The notes beneath the pieces are model-generated. The model was given only the letters and a program-made list of their open reading frames with translations, did not search any database and was not told where the DNA came from. From Leptospira sp. (GTDB lineage Bacteria; Spirochaetota; Leptospiria; Leptospirales; Leptospiraceae): 64,000 nucleotides of DNA. Every line of letters begins with the position of its first letter. Position 1 is the first letter of the stretch. The position numbers were made by a program, and so were the translations under genes. Positions 53,279 through 63,200 of this stretch are shown one piece after another. Location of the stretch: NCBI GenBank assembly GCA_027533185.1, contig JAPZTS010000016.1, forward strand, positions 97,299 to 161,298. The letters are read 5' to 3'.

Positions 53279-54061
53279 ATGGAATTTGAAGCATTAAACC
53301 CAGATATCTATGTTCAAGTTTTGGATGAGTTAGAGCTCATTCGCTCGACAAAGCCGTTTCAGATTTTGTTTTATGGCTCGAGAGAAAGAGGAGATTCCAA
53401 TGAAGATTCGGATCTCAATTTTTACCTAATCGCAAATTCAACAGACCAGATGAAATCGAGTTTTATTGATTCTGTGTCGCGTGCCCTAGCAAAACTAGAA
53501 GATGTAGCGCCTGTGAATATGATTGCGGGAGATGCCGACTCACTCGCACATCGTTTGAAAATTTCAGAACCAGGATCCATTCAACTCATGGAAGCTTCAT
53601 CGGTTTTTTATGGTGAAGGAATCTATGAAGGTCTTTTAGAACAGTGGAACAAATGGAAGAGTTTTGAAATCCCCAAAAAGGATCTTTCTCTTTATTTAGA
53701 AAAGCGGATTCGGTTCTTTAAACAACAAGTGACTCGAAATGTGAAAGAAGAAATATCACAACTCGAAAGGATCACGACACTAACTCTTCATATTTGGGCT
53801 CTCCAAAAGATCGAAGACTTAACGCATTCAGAACTTTTAAAGATGGATACTCCCGACCAGATTGTACCATTGTTCTCTGAACTCTATCGCAACGAAATGG
53901 ATGAAACCACAGAAGAACTCTTAGATCTTGCGACTAAGATTCGTAAGTTGAAAATTGACGCTAGAAAAAAACGTGAGATCTCTAGGGAAGCAGTTCATGA
54001 GTCTAAATACCGACTTATCGAACTCCGTAAAGAGGAAGAGTTTATGCTGAATTGGGTTTAA
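53279..54061 (+). CDS. Nucleotidyltransferase-fold protein with altered DxD and helical tail
   Basis: A 260-residue protein. The N-terminal domain has [16 protein letters not shown], the polymerase-beta/MNT-type motif GS(x)nSDxD, but the second metal-binding Asp is Asn (Asp45-x-Asn47). The rest (about 100-260) is helical, similar to HEPN or antitoxin-associated tails. Because one metal ligand is changed, activity may be weak or altered. A TTG at 53270 is an alternative start. It follows a 68-residue gene closely, which invites a toxin-antitoxin reading, but no toxin motif is seen there. Confidence 0.7.
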   Translation: MEFEALNPDIYVQVLDELELIRSTKPFQILFYGSRERGDSNEDSDLNFYLIANSTDQMKSSFIDSVSRALAKLEDVAPVNMIAGDADSLAHRLKISEPGSIQLMEASSVFYGEGIYEGLLEQWNKWKSFEIPKKDLSLYLEKRIRFFKQQVTRNVKEEISQLERITTLTLHIWALQKIEDLTHSELLKMDTPDQIVPLFSELYRNEMDETTEELLDLATKIRKLKIDARKKREISREAVHESKYRLIELRKEEEFMLNWV

Positions 54062-54588
54062 GGATTTTTTTCCCAAAGTTTTAGATACTGACCCAGTCCT
54101 CTCTCCTTTAACTTTTCTTTTGGAATGAATTCTAGCGAAGCCGAGTTCATACAGTATCTTTTCCCCGTTGGTTTTGGTCCGTCATCGAAGACATGTCCTA
54201 GGTGGCTATCGGAGGATTTACTCCGGACCTCGACTCGTGTCATTCCATAAGATCTATCCTCGTGGAGGACAACATTCGTCTCTACGACAGGCTTTGTAAA
54301 ACTCGGCCAACCAGTTCCCGAATCGTATTTGTCTAAGGAGCTAAACAAAGGTTCTTTAGAAACTATATCCACGTAAATCCCATCCTTTTTTAGGTCCCAA
54401 TATTCATTCTGGAAGGGTGGCTCGGTTCCGTCTTCTTGCGTCACATGAAATTGGATTTCAGTTAATTGAGTTTTTAATTTTGGGTCGATGTTTCGTTTGG
54501 ATTTGTTTTCTTTTGGAGTGCAGTTCCAAGTTGAAAATGAAAAAACGAAAAAACCGACGATACCACTCAAAACAAGGAAGATCTTCAT
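54058..54588 (-). CDS. msrB: Peptide methionine-(R)-S-oxide reductase, exported zinc-less form
   Basis: A 176-residue repair enzyme. An N-terminal helix ends near WNC (Cys23), a possible lipoprotein or membrane anchor. The catalytic domain (about 37-160) has [19 protein letters not shown] and catalytic Cys146 in [11 protein letters not shown]. The two CxxC zinc sites of many MsrB proteins are absent (the [13 protein letters not shown] segment has none). The export signal means it probably protects envelope proteins from oxidation. It overlaps the convergent nucleotidyltransferase gene by 4 bases. Confidence 0.88.
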   Translation of the reverse strand: MKIFLVLSGIVGFFVFSFSTWNCTPKENKSKRNIDPKLKTQLTEIQFHVTQEDGTEPPFQNEYWDLKKDGIYVDIVSKEPLFSSLDKYDSGTGWPSFTKPVVETNVVLHEDRSYGMTRVEVRSKSSDSHLGHVFDDGPKPTGKRYCMNSASLEFIPKEKLKERGLGQYLKLWEKNP

Positions 54589-54703
54589 ACAATGATTAGA
54601 CAGAAACGAAGTATTGAATTCAATTCAATTTCCCGAAGGTCTTGCGCCTATCCTTATTTTTACCTATCTTTTTTAGGCCTTTTTTTTATTGTATCCTATT
54701 CAC

Positions 54704-56272
54704 ATGACAAAGAATGACACCGAAGTTGGAAATGACTTCCAATCCTTCGGATTACGTCCTGAAATACTACAAGGAATCACTGAAGCCGGCTTCGAAACTC
54801 CAAGCCCGATCCAAAAACAAGCGATTCCGCTCGTATTGGAAGGAAAAGATCTAATCGCTCAAGCGCAGACCGGAACGGGGAAAACTGCAGCTTACGGACT
54901 CCCCTGTTTAAACCAAATTGATGTTGATGCAGGAATGCAAGTACTAGTTCTCACACCCACAAGGGAACTCGCATTACAAGTATCCGACGAACTTTACAAA
55001 CTTGGCAAACATTTAGGAATCAAAACCACAACTATCTATGGTGGATCTTCTTATTCCAAACAAATCAACCAAGTTGCAAAAGGTTCACAAGTGGCAGTTG
55101 CTACACCCGGTAGACTTCTCGACCTTCTCAAAGGCAAGGAACTTAAGAATTTCAAACCTTCGATGGTGATCCTAGATGAAGCTGATGAAATGTTGGATAT
55201 GGGTTTTATGGAAGATATCGAATCGATCTTCAATCTACTCCCCACCAAACGCCAAACCTTACTTTTTTCAGCAACAATGCCAGAAGCAATTAAAAAGCTG
55301 GCGAGTAAATACCAGACTTCACCTGCTCATGTAAAAATTGCTCCAACAGAAAAATCATCGAAAAACATCGAACAGGTGTATTTTGTAATCGATGAAGCAG
55401 AAAGAGACATGGCTGTAGTTCGGATTTTGGATTATGAAAATCCATTTAAGGCGATCATTTTTACCAAAACCAAAAAAGAAGCAGATGATTTAAAATCCAG
55501 TCTCAGTTTTAAAAATTATCCGGTTGAAGCTCTACACGGAGACCTGAACCAAAAACAAAGAGAACAAGTTTTGAAAAGCCTTCACGATGGACGAGTTCGA
55601 ATACTCGTGGCAACGGATGTAGCGGCACGAGGACTTGACGTAAAAGACCTTTCCCTCGTGATCAACTTCCACCTTCCTTTTGATAGCGAAAGTTATACAC
55701 ATAGAATTGGAAGAACTGGGCGCGCTGGAAAGTCGGGTAAGGCAGTAACACTAGTTACTACTCGTGAATCGAGAGCTCTGATGCGCCTAAAAGGTACTTC
55801 GGGTATGAATCTTGTGATCGCCGCCCTTCCGACAAAAAAAGAAGTGATGGCAAGACGAGAAGAAGACTTCTTAAAAAAAATTACGGAAACAGAAATCCAC
55901 CCAGACGCGGAAGAAATTTTAGAAAAACTGTTGGATACGGAAGACAAACGAACCATCGCTCTGCAACTTCTTTCCAATATGCTCGACAAAACGAAAATCA
56001 GTGGTCCAGAAAAAATCGGGAAAACTCCAGCAGAATGGAGTGAAACTCCACCTAGCAGAGGCGGACGAGATGGTCGGGACGGTGGTGGCCGCGGAGGCCG
56101 TGGTGGATACTCAGGCGGAAGGCGAGATGGTTACCGGGGAGACAAGGGCAAATCCAATGCGTCTGGTTCCGATAGTCGGAGAGCGGGAAGTGGTGCGCCA
56201 CCCAAACGAGAGGGTGGCAGTAGTCCTTCGGGAAAACCTATAAAAAAAGCTCAGCGCTTTCGGAATAGGTAG
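54704..56272 (+). CDS. DEAD-box RNA helicase with RGG-rich tail
   Basis: A 522-residue ATP-dependent RNA helicase. Q motif (FETPSPIQKQA), Walker AQTGTGKTAA, PTRELA, VILDEADEML, SAT, ATDVAARGLDV and HRIGRTGRAGKSG are all present. After residue about 440 comes a low-complexity tail rich in RGG and GGR repeats, which usually binds RNA. It resembles CshA/RhlE/DeaD-type cold-shock and ribosome-assembly helicases. ATG 54704 is preferred over TTG 54689. The last 22 bases overlap the convergent Cfa-like gene. Confidence 0.93.
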   Translation: MTKNDTEVGNDFQSFGLRPEILQGITEAGFETPSPIQKQAIPLVLEGKDLIAQAQTGTGKTAAYGLPCLNQIDVDAGMQVLVLTPTRELALQVSDELYKLGKHLGIKTTTIYGGSSYSKQINQVAKGSQVAVATPGRLLDLLKGKELKNFKPSMVILDEADEMLDMGFMEDIESIFNLLPTKRQTLLFSATMPEAIKKLASKYQTSPAHVKIAPTEKSSKNIEQVYFVIDEAERDMAVVRILDYENPFKAIIFTKTKKEADDLKSSLSFKNYPVEALHGDLNQKQREQVLKSLHDGRVRILVATDVAARGLDVKDLSLVINFHLPFDSESYTHRIGRTGRAGKSGKAVTLVTTRESRALMRLKGTSGMNLVIAALPTKKEVMARREEDFLKKITETEIHPDAEEILEKLLDTEDKRTIALQLLSNMLDKTKISGPEKIGKTPAEWSETPPSRGGRDGRDGGGRGGRGGYSGGRRDGYRGDKGKSNASGSDSRRAGSGAPPKREGGSSPSGKPIKKAQRFRNR

Positions 56273-57315
56273 TGGCTGACAAACCACTCTTCTCCATTTC
56301 GATAGCCCCATAATTCGGCACAGGCGAGAAAGAAAACTTTCCAATAGACAAACCATTTGGTCTTTTCTTTTTCGCCATAGGTATTTGCCAGTATGGGCAT
56401 GATTTTATCTTTATTCAAAAGAAGGTTGTCATACCAAGCCTCACTCGTTCTTGCATAGTGGGTTCCATTCACGACCCAGTGGTTTTCAATCAGAAAATCC
56501 TTCTGGAAGTAGAGAAACAGATCATCAGAAGGCATTTGCCCACCAGTGAAGAAGTACTTAGCCATCCAGTCGGTTTCATCAATCACTTCAAAAGGATATG
56601 CAAACTCTTTATGAGTAAAGATGTGAACAAAAAACTTTCCGTCTGCAACTAAAAACTTCGAAAGTTTTTCAAATAACTTTTCGTAGTTTTTCATATGCTC
56701 CAACATTTCAACACTGACAATCCGATCAAACTTGTCTTTGGTGGTAAAATCATTCATATCCATGGTAAGGATAGTTAGGTTTTTAATTCCGCGTTCTTTT
56801 GCACGTTTGTCTATAAATTCTTTTTGAGTTCTAGAATTGGAAACACCCGTAACCTTACACTTTGGGAACTTTTCCGCAATGTAAAGTGAGATAGATCCCC
56901 AACCGCAACCTAGATCGAGAACTTTCATTCCATTTTTAATTTCTGCACGTTCTACAGTGATGCGTAACATCTCCTCTTCAGATTCTGCAAAACTTGTGTC
57001 AAGTGTTGGCCAATATCCAGAGGAATATTTCATCCTTGGTCCCATTACATAAGTAAAAAAATCGCTAGGAACTTCATAGTGCTGTTCATTCGCAGCCTCT
57101 GTGTGGACTGCAATGGGGGATTTTTTTAACTCATTCACATAATTTATCTTATGTGAAAGTTGTGCTGTGACGTTTTCCTTTTTTTCTTGTCGGATCCGTA
57201 AAGAGAGAAGTTGGCGGATTCTAAATCGAATCAGCCAGTCTGGAAAAATATCCTTTTCCAGAAGTTTCGTTATGCTAAACGAATTCTCTTTTTCTTCAGT
57301 ATTCGTGAAATTCAT
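56251..57315 (-). CDS. Cyclopropane-fatty-acid synthase-like SAM methyltransferase
   Basis: A 354-residue enzyme of the Cfa/mycolic-acid methyltransferase family, which modifies unsaturated acyl chains of phospholipids. HYEVPSDFFTYVMGPRMKYSSGYW is the substrate-side block, VLDLGCGWGSISLYIAEK the SAM site, and SVEMLEHMKNYE the Glu-containing catalytic loop. The N-terminal lipid-binding extension of E. coli Cfa is shorter here. It lies 21 bases after a DUF1295 gene in the same direction, a pairing also seen in other bacterial lipid-modification clusters. Confidence 0.85.
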   Translation of the reverse strand: MNFTNTEEKENSFSITKLLEKDIFPDWLIRFRIRQLLSLRIRQEKKENVTAQLSHKINYVNELKKSPIAVHTEAANEQHYEVPSDFFTYVMGPRMKYSSGYWPTLDTSFAESEEEMLRITVERAEIKNGMKVLDLGCGWGSISLYIAEKFPKCKVTGVSNSRTQKEFIDKRAKERGIKNLTILTMDMNDFTTKDKFDRIVSVEMLEHMKNYEKLFEKLSKFLVADGKFFVHIFTHKEFAYPFEVIDETDWMAKYFFTGGQMPSDDLFLYFQKDFLIENHWVVNGTHYARTSEAWYDNLLLNKDKIMPILANTYGEKEKTKWFVYWKVFFLACAELWGYRNGEEWFVSHYLFRKR

Positions 57316-57336
57316 TTTAATTCCTTTTTTATATTT

Positions 57337-58146
57337 TTATTTTTTGGGAAACCAGGGAAAAAATGCATTGGTAGTTCTTTGGTATTCTACAAATTTCTCA
57401 CCTTTGGACTTCAACGAGTATTTTTCTGCGAACGGTACTCCAGAAACAAATCTAAGAAGAACGAACATGACAAGAGGTGAAAAAAGACTAGCATAACTCG
57501 CAGAAATAGGGATTAGTCCAATTCCAAGCCAAATCACCCATTCAAAAAAGTAATTTGGGTGCCGAGTGTACTTCCAAAGACCGACATTACAAACCTTACC
57601 TTTGTTTTGCGGTTCAGATACAAATTTATGAAGCTGTTTGTCAGCAAGGGTCTCACCAACCATACCTATTAAAAATAAAGCCCAACCTAAAAAAGGGAAA
57701 AATGAACCATGGTATCCAAAAACTGTGGCACCTGGCATATACAACCATCTCGATGCAACAAAAAACGGTGGGCTTAGGAGAAGCGCTAAAACTCCCTGGA
57801 GCAGAAAGACATTCGTAAAGAACTTTTGGTGGACCTTGTCCCCATAGTCCTTTCGAAAATCGGCGTAGCGTTTGTCCTCAGGGTGGTTGGTTCGAATCCG
57901 TGTGAAGTATAAGAATCCAGAAAGGCGGACGGCCCATATCCAAACGGGAACGAGCACGGCAAGTTTTGCATACAAATTGCCCATACCAAATAGAGAAATG
58001 ACGGTTGCAATCCCTGCTATAACAAGCCCCCAACCAACGTCAATGACCGCATAATTGTCACGGGATTTTCCCCAATACCACATTAGGGTCATAAATAAAA
58101 AAGTAAACAAAACAGCTGTTAAGTAGGGAATAAAAATGGAGTTCAA
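57337..58146 (-). CDS. DUF1295 membrane protein (steroid 5-alpha-reductase/ICMT-like)
   Basis: A 269-residue membrane protein with six or seven helices. The C-terminal block WKYTRHPNYFFEWVIWLGIGL and a later FAEKYSLKSKGEKFVEYQ match the DUF1295/steroid-5-alpha-reductase-like fold, which binds a nicotinamide or SAM cofactor. It precedes the Cfa-like gene by 21 bases and follows the SDR gene by 28, so the three form a probable lipid-modification unit. The reaction is unknown. Confidence 0.87.
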   Translation of the reverse strand: MNSIFIPYLTAVLFTFLFMTLMWYWGKSRDNYAVIDVGWGLVIAGIATVISLFGMGNLYAKLAVLVPVWIWAVRLSGFLYFTRIRTNHPEDKRYADFRKDYGDKVHQKFFTNVFLLQGVLALLLSPPFFVASRWLYMPGATVFGYHGSFFPFLGWALFLIGMVGETLADKQLHKFVSEPQNKGKVCNVGLWKYTRHPNYFFEWVIWLGIGLIPISASYASLFSPLVMFVLLRFVSGVPFAEKYSLKSKGEKFVEYQRTTNAFFPWFPKK

Positions 58147-58174
58147 GTTTGCCTCACCTGTGATTAGACAGTTT

Positions 58175-58984
58175 TTAATGCTTTTGGAAGTCGTGCTTTA
58201 GTTTTTTATACATAGTTTTTTCTAAAAACTTAGGAAGAAAAAGCCTTAGCCAATTTAAAAACCTTCCGGAAGAATTGATGGTGACAAGACGCGCTTCTTT
58301 GTCTTCAGCGATACTCAAGAGTCTTTTTGCGACCTCTTCCGATTTCAATCGTTTCCCTTTAGCAGGAGACTCTTCCAGTTTGCTCCCATCAGAAGCAAGT
58401 CCCGATTGTCGAAGTGCCGTATCTGTATAAGGCACACAAACCAAGGAGATGCCGATTCCCTCTTCCATCATTTCGATTCTTAACGCTTCCAAAGCTGCAT
58501 GTAAGGCGGATTTCGAAGATGAATAGGCTGCACGTCCTGGCACACCATAAAGAGCAGAGACAGTGGACGTTGTGACCACATTTCCCTTAGCTTTTAACAA
58601 TAGAGGTAACAAACTTTGGATGAGAAAGACAGGACCAAAGAAATTGATCGCAAATGTTCTATGGTACACTTCCATTGATAAAGAATCAAATCGCCCATGA
58701 GCGGTGATTCCTGCGTTATTGAAGAGAATATCAATCTGGTTTACGGATTTTTGGACCTTTTCTTTCAATTTTGAGATTTCCGATTCTTGCGAGAGGTCAC
58801 AATTGATTCGAATCACTCGAGATTCTGGGTGTAGACCTGTTGGGTTTGGAATTTCCTCGGCCCTTCTGGCTACCAAAATCAATGTACATGGCAATTTGGA
58901 AAGTTCCAAAAAAATCGAATGTCCAATTCCACTGGAAGCACCGGTGATCAATACCACCTTACCGTTCCAAAAATCTTTTTTCAT
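58175..58984 (-). CDS. Short-chain dehydrogenase, fatty-acyl/sterol type
   Basis: A 269-residue classic SDR. ITGASSGIGHSIF, NNAG in LFNNAGITAHG, Ser in TTSTVSALYG, YSSSK and a C-terminal hydrophobic/basic segment (LRLFLPKFLEKTMYKKLK) that could tether it to the membrane. The layout resembles DHRS7/SDR-type membrane enzymes acting on lipids. It is the first gene of the SDR-DUF1295-Cfa run. Divergent from the MDR reductase at 59073. Confidence 0.88.
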   Translation of the reverse strand: MKKDFWNGKVVLITGASSGIGHSIFLELSKLPCTLILVARRAEEIPNPTGLHPESRVIRINCDLSQESEISKLKEKVQKSVNQIDILFNNAGITAHGRFDSLSMEVYHRTFAINFFGPVFLIQSLLPLLLKAKGNVVTTSTVSALYGVPGRAAYSSSKSALHAALEALRIEMMEEGIGISLVCVPYTDTALRQSGLASDGSKLEESPAKGKRLKSEEVAKRLLSIAEDKEARLVTINSSGRFLNWLRLFLPKFLEKTMYKKLKHDFQKH

Positions 58985-59072
58985 ATTCCCTCAAACCTAA
59001 GAATCACACTCGACAATGAGACTCAGTGGGTAAAGTTCTGACGAGTGAAATTTACTGTAAGCAGGCTCAAAT

Positions 59073-60095
59073 ATGGAAAACAAAGTATGGGAAATCCAAG
59101 GAAGTTTTGGAATTCAAAATCTAAAAGAAAACACACGTGAGCTTAGTTCAGATTTAGGGCCTACGGATGTTTTAGTTCGCCTAACCGCAACTTCATTGAA
59201 TTATCGAGACTTTCTTATGGTCGAGGGCACATACAACCCAAGACAGAAATTGCCTCTCATTCCATGTTCTGATGGGGCTGGTATCGTTGAGTCCGTTGGA
59301 GATTCAGTGACTCTTTGGAAAAAAGGTGATCGAGTGCTTCCTATATTTGCAAGTAGATGGTTGGATGGTGCACCAAATATGGATGTACTACGTTCAACCT
59401 TGGGAGGACCGAATGATGGGTGTTTAGCGAATTTTGGAAAGTTTTCAGAAACTGCACTTGTTGCAACACCTTCCCACTTGACCGATGTCGAAGCCGCAAC
59501 TTTGGGTTGTGCGGGACTTACTGCATACAATGCTGTTGTGAGTTTTGGAAATATTGAGCCAGGATCTGACGTCGTCTGTCTTGGAACAGGTGGTGTCTCT
59601 CTTTTTGCACTTCAATTTGCAAAGGCAATGGGAGCGCGAGTTATACTCACATCCTCTAGTGATGAAAAATTAGAAAAAGGAAAAGCACTTGGAGCAGATG
59701 TTTTAATCAACTATTCTAAAAAACCAAATTGGGAAAGAGATATCAGAAAACATACGAATATGGCGGGAGCCGATCTCATCATTGAAGTGGGTGGTGCAGG
59801 GACTATGCCAAAATCAACTATGAGTGTAAAACCTTACGGAACAATCGCTCTCATTGGAGTCTTAGCTGGGGGGGAGTCTTCACTCTCACTGTATCCTATC
59901 TTGATGCAAGGGATCAAAGTCCAAGGGGTGATTGTTGGTAGTAGGAGCGACTTTCTTCGTATGAATCGAGCCATCGAACAAAATGGAATCAAACCAGTCG
60001 TTGATAGAGTCTTTCCTTGGAAGGAAGCTCCGCAGGCTTTTGACTATCTTAAAATGGGAAAACACTTCGGAAAAGTAGCAATCGCTTGGGGTTAA
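59073..60095 (+). CDS. Zinc-independent MDR-family NAD(P)H-dependent alcohol dehydrogenase/quinone reductase
   Basis: A 340-residue medium-chain dehydrogenase/reductase. [38 protein letters not shown] and the Rossmann motif [20 protein letters not shown] are present; the structural zinc cysteine cluster is absent, so it fits the quinone-reductase-like branch. It resembles enzymes that reduce alpha,beta-unsaturated carbonyls. It is divergent from the SDR lipid group by 88 bases. Substrate unknown. Confidence 0.88.
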   Translation: MENKVWEIQGSFGIQNLKENTRELSSDLGPTDVLVRLTATSLNYRDFLMVEGTYNPRQKLPLIPCSDGAGIVESVGDSVTLWKKGDRVLPIFASRWLDGAPNMDVLRSTLGGPNDGCLANFGKFSETALVATPSHLTDVEAATLGCAGLTAYNAVVSFGNIEPGSDVVCLGTGGVSLFALQFAKAMGARVILTSSSDEKLEKGKALGADVLINYSKKPNWERDIRKHTNMAGADLIIEVGGAGTMPKSTMSVKPYGTIALIGVLAGGESSLSLYPILMQGIKVQGVIVGSRSDFLRMNRAIEQNGIKPVVDRVFPWKEAPQAFDYLKMGKHFGKVAIAWG

Positions 60096-60156
60096 TAGTC
60101 TAGAACAGAGATATATTTTCGAAAAGCAGGATTTTAATAAAAAAATTCTGTTCGTA

Positions 60157-60202
60157 TCCATCGGAAATCTTCGTAGTATAAAAAAGAGATGGTTCCGATG
60201 GA
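60157..60202. promoter_or_regulatory. 10-bp inverted repeat abutting the hybrid kinase start codon
   Basis: TCCATCGGAA (60157-60166) and TTCCGATGGA (60193-60202), perfect, with 26 bases between. The right arm ends on the base before ATG 60203 and includes the likely ribosome-site position. In RNA it would form a hairpin that covers the translation start; in DNA it could be an operator. Confidence 0.5.
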
Positions 60203-63200
60203 ATGAAAAGCTCCCCGCCGATCCCTGAAAATGAGAATGAAAGATTGGCGGCCCTTTACGCGCTCAATCTACTAGACACTTTACCTGAGCCCCAGTTTGA
60301 TCGGCTCACAAAACTCGCGGCTTCCATCTGTGGTGTTCCAATAGCGCTTGTTAGTCTCATTGACAAAGATCGACAATGGTTCAAATCGAACATCGGTTTG
60401 GATGTTACTGAAACCGCCCGAGATATCTCGTTTTGTCAACATGCCATCCTGGATGAAAATCGATTCGAAGTCGAAGATTCGCACTCAGACCCACGTTTTG
60501 CCACTAATCCACTAGTTCTTGGTGATCCAAAAATAAGGTTCTATGCAGGACAACCTTTGGTTACGCCTGATGGTTTTGCTTTAGGCACTTTATGTGTAAT
60601 AGATAGAGTCCCAAGACAGCTTTCGGAAAACCAAAGAGAGGCTCTAAGACTCCTTGCGGAAGAAGTTGTCCACAATATCCTCGAGAAAAAAAAAGAGAAT
60701 GAGTTGAAGTTTGCGAAAGACTTTCTTTCACAAACAAGCCGAGTCGCACGGGTCGGAGGTTGGGATTTTGAAATCAAAACTGGCAAAGTCTTTTGGTCCG
60801 AGATGTTATGCGAAATTCATGACCTGCCCCACGGTTTTGTGCCAACATATGAACAGGTTGCCCAATTTTACACACCTGAAAGTTGGCTAGTCTTAGAAAA
60901 GTCAATCCAAAAAGCGATGTCGACTGGAACGAGTTATGACTTAGAATTGCAGATCGTAACTTCGACAGGACGTTTGATATGGGTTCGAGCAATCGGAAAT
61001 GCAGAATTTCTATCGAATGAATGTGTAAGATTATTTGGAATCCTACAAGATATTGATTTGGAAAAGAAAAGCAGATTACTCATCCAAAAGAGTGAAGAAT
61101 CTCTTAGATCTGCTCAGAAAATTGCGAAGATGGGGAGTTGGAGTTTGGATCTCAAAACCAACGAGATTCTCTGGACGGAAGAATTGTACAAAATGTACGG
61201 TCTTGATCCAACAAAACCTCCTCCTTCCCTAAAAGACCATAAAATGCTATTTACCGAAGAATCCTGGGATAAATTGAATGGTGCCTTAAATAATGCAATT
61301 CAATTGGGCCAAAATTACGAACTTGTTCTCCAAGTGATCAAAGTGGATGGATCCCGAGCTTGGATGCGTGCCCAAGGCCAGGCTATCGTTGAAAATGGAA
61401 ATATCATCGGATTGCGGGGACTTGCTCAGGATATATCAGAGCAAATCGATTATGAGGAAACAATTAGGAAAACTACAATACGATTGGACCTGGCAACCAA
61501 AGCAGCAGGAATTGGTGTTTGGGAGTTCAATCCAATTGATAATTCCTTAATCTGGGATGATCAAATGTATCGTCTCTATGGAATAAAAAAAGATACGTTT
61601 AATGGAGTATACGATGCATGGCAAGCTGTAATACACCCTGACGACGTATCCAGAACTACTTTAGAAGTAGAACAAGCGGTAGCTGGTGAAAAAGAATTTA
61701 ATACTGAGTTTCGTGTAAAATGGCCCGATGGTTCCGTACATTATATCCGAGCTTTAGGAATCGTTATCCGAGATGCAAACGGGAAGCCCACGAGTATGGT
61801 AGGATCCAATTGGGATATAACGAAAGAAAAATTGGCAGAAGACTCTCTCAGAAAATCCAAAGAACAATCTGAGGCGGCAAACAGAGCAAAAAGCGAGTTT
61901 CTTGCTAATATGAGTCACGAAATCCGAACACCCCTAAATGGAGTGATTGGTTTTACCGAATTGCTGAAAAACACATCTTTATCTCCCATACAACAACAAT
62001 ATGTCGATAATGCAAATGTCTCAGGTCATGCACTCCTTGGAGTAATCAACGATATTCTCGACTTTTCCAAAATCGAAGCTGGAATGTTGACTTTAGAAAA
62101 GGTGGATACGAATATCTTTGAAATCATCGAAAACTGTATCGATATTATTAAACACAGCGCCGCCAAAAAAGATATCGAGTTGTTATTGGATCTAGACTAC
62201 GAAATGCCACAAGTTTGCATAACCGACCCCATACGGCTCAAACAAGTACTCACGAATCTCTTAAGTAATGCGGTTAAGTTTACAGAATCAGGGGAAGTAG
62301 AAATAAAAGTAAATTTTGAAAAAATAACCCCAAACCAAGGAAAATATATGTTCTCGATACGAGATACAGGAATTGGAATTACGGAAGAGCAGAGATCCGT
62401 TCTATTCCGTGCCTTCTCTCAAGCGGATAGTTCAACAACAAGAAAGTACGGAGGAACGGGACTTGGTCTTGTAATATCCGATGCAATTGTAAAAAAAATG
62501 AGTGGTTCGCTGAAAGTTGAATCGGAACACAGTCAAGGATCTACATTTTCCTTCGATATTCTAACTACGACCAAAAATGTTAAAAACGATACAAAGGTTA
62601 AAATTCAAAATGTAAAAAAAATACTCATAATTGATGATAATGTTAAAAATAGTTTGATTATAACGAAAATGTTAAAACTTCATAACATTGAATCAGAGTT
62701 ATGTGCAAATGGGATGACTGCAATCGAACGGCTGAGTAAAGGTGAAACTTATGGTGGAGTTATCTGTGACCACCATATGCCAAATTTAGATGGATTGGAG
62801 ACAATACGAAAGATACGAGAGGATTTAAAAATTAATTCGAAAGATTTACCAATAATTCTTCTCTATTCTTCTGCCGATGACATTAAGATTTTCGAAACTT
62901 GTAAAAATTTAAATGTTAGCTATACATTGTGCAAGCCTATTAAATTAAAAGAACTAGAGACTTATTTAAGGCAACTTCACAAACCAAACAACACAAATAG
63001 TTTTTTGATCCAAGACCATCTACGATCGGAAGATCAGAAAAATATTACGAATGATGAACTCATTAAAATTTTGATCGCAGAAGATTTACCTCTTAATATT
63101 TCTCTTTTGAAGTCGATTCTGAAAAAAATTCTCCCAAATATCCAATTCATTGAAGCAATTAACGGAAGAGATGCCGTTGAAAAGTACAAATTGTACGATC

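Noticed and set aside
53071..54061. Toxin-antitoxin pair (68-residue protein with nucleotidyltransferase-like protein)
   Set aside because: Neither protein carries a clear toxin or antitoxin signature; kept only as a possibility in the findings.
57885..57905. GGTTCGAATCC, a tRNA T-arm-like string
   Set aside because: It lies inside the well-supported DUF1295 gene, and no acceptor, D or anticodon stems can be built around it.
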